Positions 22,128 to 27,062 of a stretch of DNA of 27,062 nucleotides are shown one piece after another. The position numbers were made by a program, and so were the translations under genes. The notes below the pieces were generated by a model, which saw only the letters and a program-made list of their open reading frames with translations, was not told the origin of the DNA and did no database searches. Numbering within the stretch: position 1 is the stretch's first letter; every line of letters begins with the position of its first letter. The stretch comes from Holophagaceae bacterium UBA1801 (GTDB taxonomy: Bacteria; Acidobacteriota; Holophagae; Holophagales; Holophagaceae), in assembly GCA_002319925.1 (NCBI GenBank), contig DCFP01000135.1, forward strand, positions 37,345 through 64,406, read 5' to 3'.

Positions 22128-25100
22128 TCAACCGACCAATTGGGCCAGCGCAGTTTCCTTCAGGCCCTTCAGATCCAGTTTTCCCGTACCCAGCAAGGGC
22201 AGCTCATCCACGGCCACATAGCCGTCCGGCGCGGGTTTCCAGAGATTGGGGAGGGTGCTCTCCGCCATGTGGCGCTGGAGTGATTCGGCATCCGTCGCAT
22301 GCTTGTTGAAGACCACCACGATGCGCTCACCCTTCTTCTCGTCGGGAACAGCGGTCACGGCCACGACTCCGGTCTGGCCCAGACGGCTGTGGAGCTCGTC
22401 CTCCACGACGCCGTGGGGCACCATCTCGCCGCCGATCTTGCTGAAGCGCGAGAGCCGGTCAGTGATGCGGATGAAGCCGTCCTCGTCCATGACGCCGATG
22501 TCGCCCGTCACGTACCAGCCATCGCGCAACACTTCAGCGGTTTTCTCAGGCTTGTTCAGGTAGCCGACCATGACATTGGGCCCCTTCACCAGCATCAATC
22601 CGGGGTTGCCGGGCTTCAGCTCTGCGTTGCTGTCCGGATCCACGACCTTGATGACCACCCCGGGGATGGGATGTCCCACGCTGCCGCTCTTGGAGCCGTA
22701 CTGGCGCACGTGATCCATCTCCACGTCCGGCAGGGAGAGGGTGATCACGGGAGCCAGCTCCGTGGCGCCATAACCTTCCAGGGGGCGGATGCCGAAACGT
22801 TCCTCGAAGGCGTCGGCCATCTTGGGCTTGAGCTTCTCGGCACCGGTGATGACAAGCCGCAGTGTCTGGAAATCCTCCTTCTTCGCGCGGCGCAGGTAGG
22901 CCATGAGGAAGGTGGGCGTGGCGAGAAGCAGGGTGGATTTGTGCTCGGAGACGAGCTGCGCGATCTTCGCGCCGTCCATGGGGTTCGGATGGTAGACCAC
23001 GGAGAAGCCCGACACCAGCGGGAACCAGAGGGTTCCCGTGAATCCGAGCGAATGGAAGAAGGGCAGGGCGGAGCAGATGTTGTCGTGGCCGCTCACCCGG
23101 AAGACCATGCGCATGGCCTCGATGTTGGACATGATGTTGTGGTGGCTGAGCATGACGCCCTTGGGCTCGCCGGTGCTGCCCGAGGAGAAGATCACGGTGG
23201 CCACGCTGTCGGCGGTGAATCCCTCGCGCCCGCACAGGAGGCGCGGTGGAAGGAAGCGGGCTTTCAGGAAGGCGGAGAGTTTTTCCTTGGCGCTCAGGTT
23301 CGTCTGGAGGTCTTCCAGCAGAAGCAGTCCATCCAGGGATTCCAGCGCGGGCATCTTCTCAAGGAAGGCCTTCGAGGTGAGGATCGTCGTGATACCGCAC
23401 TGCTCGATGGCCGACTTGAGCGAGCCTTCAGCGGCGGTGTAGTTGAGGTTCACGGGGATCTTGCCCGCCAGCATAAGCGCGAGGTTCGCCATCACGCCGC
23501 CCGCAGAAGGGGGCAGCAGCAGGCCCACGTGGGAGGCGGGACCCAGCCGCAGCTCCAGTTTTCCGGCCAGGATCAGCGATCCGATCAGGGCGCGGCCATA
23601 GGTGAATTCCCTGCCTGAGCTGTCGGCGATGGCCTGGCGCCGCCAGTTCTGGCGTGCCGCACGGATGAAGTTCTCCTCCAGGGAATGGCGCTTGGGTTTG
23701 CGGGATTCGAAGTAGTCGCAGGAGAGTTCCGCCACCTTCTGCCGTACCTCCATGGCCGTGCTCGTGGCGGGCAGGGGCTTGCCGAAGAGGATGGTCACGG
23801 GATAGCGGGTGAAGGCAGGCACGCGCGAGAGCATGCGGCCGTGGGCATAGGACAGGATGCTGCCCCAGGCGCCGCCGATGTAGACGGGGATGATCGGGTA
23901 ATTGGTGCCCTTGACGATGCGCTCGAAACCCCCGCGGAATTCCCGCAGCATGCCGGAGCGGGTGAGTTCCCCTTCGGCGAAGATGCACACCACGAAACCC
24001 GCGTCCATGGCGGATCGGGCTTGTTTCATGAATTCCAGCAGTTCCCGCTTCCCATCGCTGGAGGAGACGGGAATGACGCCCATGAGCTTGAAGAGCCAGC
24101 GCAGCATCGGTGTGTTGTAGAAGCGCCGCTCCATGACGAAACGGAGCCGCCGCTGGCTCGTGGCGGACAGCAGCAGCGCGTCCATCCAGGTCACGTGGTT
24201 GGGAATGAGCAGGGCCGGACCTTCCATGGGCAGGTTCTCGCCGCCGATGATCCGAAGGCGGTAGAACACGCGCATGGTGACCAGTGCGAAGAAACGCACC
24301 AGGAAATCGGGTAGTACCCAGAAACAGGCCAGGGTGAAAAGCACCGTGATCACACCAATGACACTGAAGCCCTGGGCCGCCGACATGCCCAGGGGACCGC
24401 TCAGGAACCAGGTGAGCCCCGAGGCAAGCAGGATGGCCACCCAGTTAATGAAATTGGCCGCGGCGAGCACCTCGCCCCGCTTGGTCGGTTCGGCCCTGAA
24501 CTGGATGAAGGTCTGCAATGGCAGGCTGTAGAGACCTGCGGAAATGCCCATCAGCACCAGAATCAGAATGCAGGAAGGCACCGTGGCGGGAATGGCGTGG
24601 AGCAGGATCGACGAAATCGTGAGCCCCGCGGCACCCATGGGCACGATGCCGAATTCCACGTTGCGTCCGGAAAGCTTCGCCGCCAGCAGGGAGCCGATGC
24701 CGATGCCGGAAGCGGCGGCCAAGAAGAGATAGCCGCTGTGCGCCTCCGTGAGACCCAGGGTCTGGATGCCGTAGGGGATGAGGTTGAGCTGGACGTAGGC
24801 GCCCACAAGCATGAAGTAGGCCTGGCCGATGATCGTCAGCAGCAGGTAGCGGTCCTGGCTGATGTGCGCGATCGTGTGGAAGATGCCCGTGGGCATTAGA
24901 GCCACTCTGCGGTGCGCGTCGGCCCTCGGTGTGGTCTCGATGCCGCTGGCGAAGCCCAGGCCGAGGATGGCCGTGCCCAGGCACACTAGACCGGCGATCC
25001 AGTAGCGATCGTGCGTCAGGTCCGGCAGGGCTGAGGCCACGACGGTACCCGCGATGATCGCCAGGTAGGTAAAGGCTTCGATCACGCCATTGGCGCGAGA

Positions 25101-25514
25101 GAGCTGTTCTCGCTCAGTGAGTTCGGGAATCACGCCGTACTTGGCGGGCGAAAAGAAGGCACTGTGGGTGGCCATCAGGAAGATCACGGCGTAGAGCGCG
25201 TTGTGCCAACCAAAGGCGAAGACGGCCACGGCCAGGCCCGTCACCAGCACCTCGATCCCCTTGATCGCCACGATGAAGCGCGACTTGCGCAAACGGTCCG
25301 CAAGGGATCCTGCAGGCGCGGAGAAGATCAGGAAGGGCAGCACGAAGGCAGCGCCGATGCCCGCCGTGATGACCCCTGCGTGACGGGTCCCCTGGGCGCT
25401 GATGAGACAGAAGATGATCAGGAGCTTGAGGACATTGTCATTCATGGCCCCCAGGAACTGGGTGGCATTGAGGCGATGGAAGGAGCGGCTGAGGCGGTTG
25501 GAGGTGGGGGCCAT
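22128..25514 (-). CDS. aas: Three-domain MFS transporter / PlsC acyltransferase / acyl-ACP (AMP-forming) synthetase, Aas-type
   Basis: A single 1128-residue protein that joins three activities of lysophospholipid repair. Residues about 1-405 form a 12-segment MFS domain like the lysophospholipid flippase LplT (starts LNATQFLGAMNDNVLK). Residues about 415-610 are a PlsC acyltransferase with NHVTWMD (about 438-444) and FAEGELTRSG (about 511-520), the FAEGE form typical of Aas. Residues about 630-1125 are an adenylate-forming ligase with SSGSTGEPKGV (about 772-782), GYGATELAP, GWYVTGDIG and a C-terminal GTGKLDLKGL. In E. coli LplT and Aas are separate; here all are fused. It would flip lysolipids inward, activate a fatty acid and re-acylate. 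The start at 25514 is the only good one, with no strong ribosome site. It could also supply activated acyl-ACP to the cluster to the left. Confidence 0.93.
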   Translation of the reverse strand: MAPTSNRLSRSFHRLNATQFLGAMNDNVLKLLIIFCLISAQGTRHAGVITAGIGAAFVLPFLIFSAPAGSLADRLRKSRFIVAIKGIEVLVTGLAVAVFAFGWHNALYAVIFLMATHSAFFSPAKYGVIPELTEREQLSRANGVIEAFTYLAIIAGTVVASALPDLTHDRYWIAGLVCLGTAILGLGFASGIETTPRADAHRRVALMPTGIFHTIAHISQDRYLLLTIIGQAYFMLVGAYVQLNLIPYGIQTLGLTEAHSGYLFLAAASGIGIGSLLAAKLSGRNVEFGIVPMGAAGLTISSILLHAIPATVPSCILILVLMGISAGLYSLPLQTFIQFRAEPTKRGEVLAAANFINWVAILLASGLTWFLSGPLGMSAAQGFSVIGVITVLFTLACFWVLPDFLVRFFALVTMRVFYRLRIIGGENLPMEGPALLIPNHVTWMDALLLSATSQRRLRFVMERRFYNTPMLRWLFKLMGVIPVSSSDGKRELLEFMKQARSAMDAGFVVCIFAEGELTRSGMLREFRGGFERIVKGTNYPIIPVYIGGAWGSILSYAHGRMLSRVPAFTRYPVTILFGKPLPATSTAMEVRQKVAELSCDYFESRKPKRHSLEENFIRAARQNWRRQAIADSSGREFTYGRALIGSLILAGKLELRLGPASHVGLLLPPSAGGVMANLALMLAGKIPVNLNYTAAEGSLKSAIEQCGITTILTSKAFLEKMPALESLDGLLLLEDLQTNLSAKEKLSAFLKARFLPPRLLCGREGFTADSVATVIFSSGSTGEPKGVMLSHHNIMSNIEAMRMVFRVSGHDNICSALPFFHSLGFTGTLWFPLVSGFSVVYHPNPMDGAKIAQLVSEHKSTLLLATPTFLMAYLRRAKKEDFQTLRLVITGAEKLKPKMADAFEERFGIRPLEGYGATELAPVITLSLPDVEMDHVRQYGSKSGSVGHPIPGVVIKVVDPDSNAELKPGNPGLMLVKGPNVMVGYLNKPEKTAEVLRDGWYVTGDIGVMDEDGFIRITDRLSRFSKIGGEMVPHGVVEDELHSRLGQTGVVAVTAVPDEKKGERIVVVFNKHATDAESLQRHMAESTLPNLWKPAPDGYVAVDELPLLGTGKLDLKGLKETALAQLVG

Positions 25515-25637
25515 GGTCGAATCATAACGGGCGAGGACTCATTCTGAAATCGCAGGACAATTGAGGCGGGAAAGCCGGACCCTTGACAAACCACACACCA
25601 TCTTGGCGGTGAATTTTTTTTCGGACGCTAAACGGAT

Positions 25638-27062
25638 TCACTCCTCCCGCAGCACTTCCAGGGGTTTGTGGTGCAGCACGCGGCGGCTGCCCGCGAGGCC
25701 CACGGCCAGGGTGAGGGCCGATGACGCCGCGATCAGCATCAGGCCCAGGACCGGGCTCGGGTGACTCTCCAGTTCCAGAACCTGCGTGGCGTAGAGCCTG
25801 GCGCCGATCCAAGCAATGACGCTGGCAAGGGCGGCGGAACTCCCACCCAGGGCCAGGAACTCCCACCAGAGGCTCTGGTGGATGATGCGATCCGAAGCGC
25901 CGATGGCGCGCAGCAGCGCCACGTCCCGGGCGCGGCCCGCGCGCCCCGCGAGGAGGCTGGCGCCTAGTACCAGCAGAGCCGAGGCCAGCATCAGGGAGGC
26001 CAGTGACCGGGTCACCAGCGCGATGAGATCCAGGATGCGCTCCACGCGCTCCACCATCTCCGCGATGTCCACCACCGTGATAGTTGGATGCTGCAGCACG
26101 ATCTGGCTCTGGAGCCGCGAACGGGTAGCGGCGTCGTCCACCTCAGCGGCGAGGATATGCGTGGCGGGCAACCCTTCCAGCAGTGAAGGGTGCAAGAGGA
26201 TGAAGAAGTTCACCTGGAAGGTGGCCCAGCGGACTTTCCGAAGGCTGGTGACCTTCGCGCGGATCTCCTGGCCCTGCACATCGAAGACCAATTCGTCGCC
26301 GAGCTTCACGCCCCACTCCGTCGCGTAGCCCTGATCCAGGCTGGCTTCAGCTCTCGGTCTTCCGTCATCGGGCCAGAAGGCACCAGCCACCACTTCCTCG
26401 GATTCCGCCAGATGCGTTCGCCAGCTCAGATTCTGCTCCCGGGGCGGATGGCCATCCCGGGCCGTGCCCTGCGCATTGCGGCCCGCGATGGTCAGCAGCC
26501 GCGCTCGCACCATGGGACCGTCCATGACCGTGTGCCCACTGGCCGCCTCCAACCGTTTCGAAATATCCGGAATCACCTCCGGCGGCACATCCACCAAGAA
26601 GATATTGGGGCGCTTCCCAGCGCCGCGCTGGGCGGCCAGGGGCGCCACGAGGTCATCCTTCACGAACTGGGAGGCGAGGATCAGGAACACCGCCAGGCCC
26701 ATGACGGACATGAGCAGAGCCGAGAGCCCAGGGCGCGCCCCGAGCTGGCCCAGTCCCAGCTTGGGCGCCAGCGGGAGACGATTCAGCATGCGGCGATAGA
26801 TGGACACCAGGAGGCGCGCGAGGCCGAACAGACCGCCGAAGAGGCCCATCAGCACCAGCACGGTGCCGATACCCGCCTTCAAGGTCGGCGCGTTGCGGAT
26901 GACGAGGAGCGAGGCAACGCCCGCGGCGGTTAATCTTCCCGCCAAGGCGGTGAAGTGATGGATGAGCCGGGGTTCGGGTCCTTCGCGCAGCATGGCCAGG
27001 GGCCGGACGGAGGCCAGGCGCAGGAAGGATGGGATCATGAGCAGGGCCAGGGCCAGGATGGT
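25638..27062 (-). CDS. FtsX/YbbP-type ABC transporter permease (partial, N-terminus beyond window)
   Basis: The frame is open to the right edge, so the visible 474 residues are the middle and C-terminal part of a longer permease (family members of this kind are about 800 residues). Near the window edge it has the internal repeat boundary RPLAMLREGPEP. Then come membrane segments at about residues 52-85 and 110-132, a large periplasmic domain (about 135-345) without cysteines or catalytic motifs, and the C-terminal FtsX domain with three more segments (about 355-380, 400-425, 440-460). It ends HHKPLEVLREE, the usual coupling-helix ending of this family. These permeases work with a LolD-like ATPase, often in lipoprotein, lipid or peptide handling. 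The partner gene is not in the window. An ATG at 27038 exists but lies inside the domain structure. Confidence 0.85.
   Translation of the reverse strand, partial: TILALALLMIPSFLRLASVRPLAMLREGPEPRLIHHFTALAGRLTAAGVASLLVIRNAPTLKAGIGTVLVLMGLFGGLFGLARLLVSIYRRMLNRLPLAPKLGLGQLGARPGLSALLMSVMGLAVFLILASQFVKDDLVAPLAAQRGAGKRPNIFLVDVPPEVIPDISKRLEAASGHTVMDGPMVRARLLTIAGRNAQGTARDGHPPREQNLSWRTHLAESEEVVAGAFWPDDGRPRAEASLDQGYATEWGVKLGDELVFDVQGQEIRAKVTSLRKVRWATFQVNFFILLHPSLLEGLPATHILAAEVDDAATRSRLQSQIVLQHPTITVVDIAEMVERVERILDLIALVTRSLASLMLASALLVLGASLLAGRAGRARDVALLRAIGASDRIIHQSLWWEFLALGGSSAALASVIAWIGARLYATQVLELESHPSPVLGLMLIAASSALTLAVGLAGSRRVLHHKPLEVLREE

Noticed and set aside
25515..25637. Promoter or terminator in the 123-bp gap between the permease and the Aas-like gene
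   Set aside because: A TTGACA with a later T-run on the plus strand faces into the antisense of the permease. On the minus strand TATGAT near 25525 lacks a -35 partner and would leave almost no leader. Nothing convincing.

Overview
The window is GC-rich (strong third-position GC bias), tightly packed bacterial DNA with many ATGA, GTGA and TTGA start/stop overlaps. No rRNA, tRNA or CRISPR was seen. A Gram-negative host is indicated by an RND efflux pair, a lipobox lipoprotein and a MurA whose catalytic cysteine is replaced by aspartate. Gene content (fused isobutyryl-CoA mutase IcmF, a three-domain Aas-type protein, a FabB-like synthase) would fit an Acidobacteriota member such as a Holophaga/Geothrix relative. 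That placement is inference; the window has no marker gene that settles it.

Layout. (1) 1-1164, minus: the N-terminal 388 residues of murA, running off the left edge. (2) 5606-1282, minus: a compact seven-gene operon, in transcription order PlsC-type acyltransferase, ACP, ACP, DUF3261-like lipoprotein, ApeP-like hotdog dehydratase, FabG-like ketoreductase, FabF/ApeR-like ketosynthase. Set and order recall parts of aryl-polyene (APE)/xanthomonadin-type clusters. (3) 5607-6257: a divergent intergenic region with one promoter-like sequence for each side and, between them, a 340-bp MITE-like element (perfect 20-bp terminal inverted repeats including a CTAG flank, two adjacent perfect palindromes). 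(4) 6258-10319, plus: a NodB deacetylase fused to a methyltransferase, a GT2 glycosyltransferase fused to DUF2062, a 40-codon open frame, and a FabB-type ketosynthase. (5) 10491-14725, plus: periplasmic adaptor and RND transporter. (6) 14756-22105, plus: icmF, a short/branched-chain acyl-CoA dehydrogenase, an enoyl-CoA hydratase, an unusually long 3-hydroxyacyl-CoA dehydrogenase and an MBL-fold hydrolase. (7) 25514-22128, minus: MFS-PlsC-AMP ligase fusion. (8) 27062-25638, minus: C-terminal part of an FtsX/YbbP-type permease.

How the parts may work together. The divergent cluster holds a near-complete dissociated chain-elongation set (two ketosynthases with full Cys-His-His-Lys sites, ketoreductase, dehydratase, two carrier proteins), plus acyl transfer, sugar-modifying and possible export functions. 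It lacks the aromatic-starter genes (AMP ligase, ammonia-lyase), MMPL exporter, thioesterase and flavin oxidoreductase of classical APE clusters. It therefore looks like a reduced or variant polyene/unusual-fatty-acid pathway whose product cannot be named from sequence. The downstream operon encodes a coherent catabolic line: isobutyryl-CoA/butyryl-CoA isomerisation, dehydrogenation, hydration, and oxidation to a 3-ketoacyl-CoA. The RND pump sits between the two modules, 30 bp upstream of icmF, and could belong to either.
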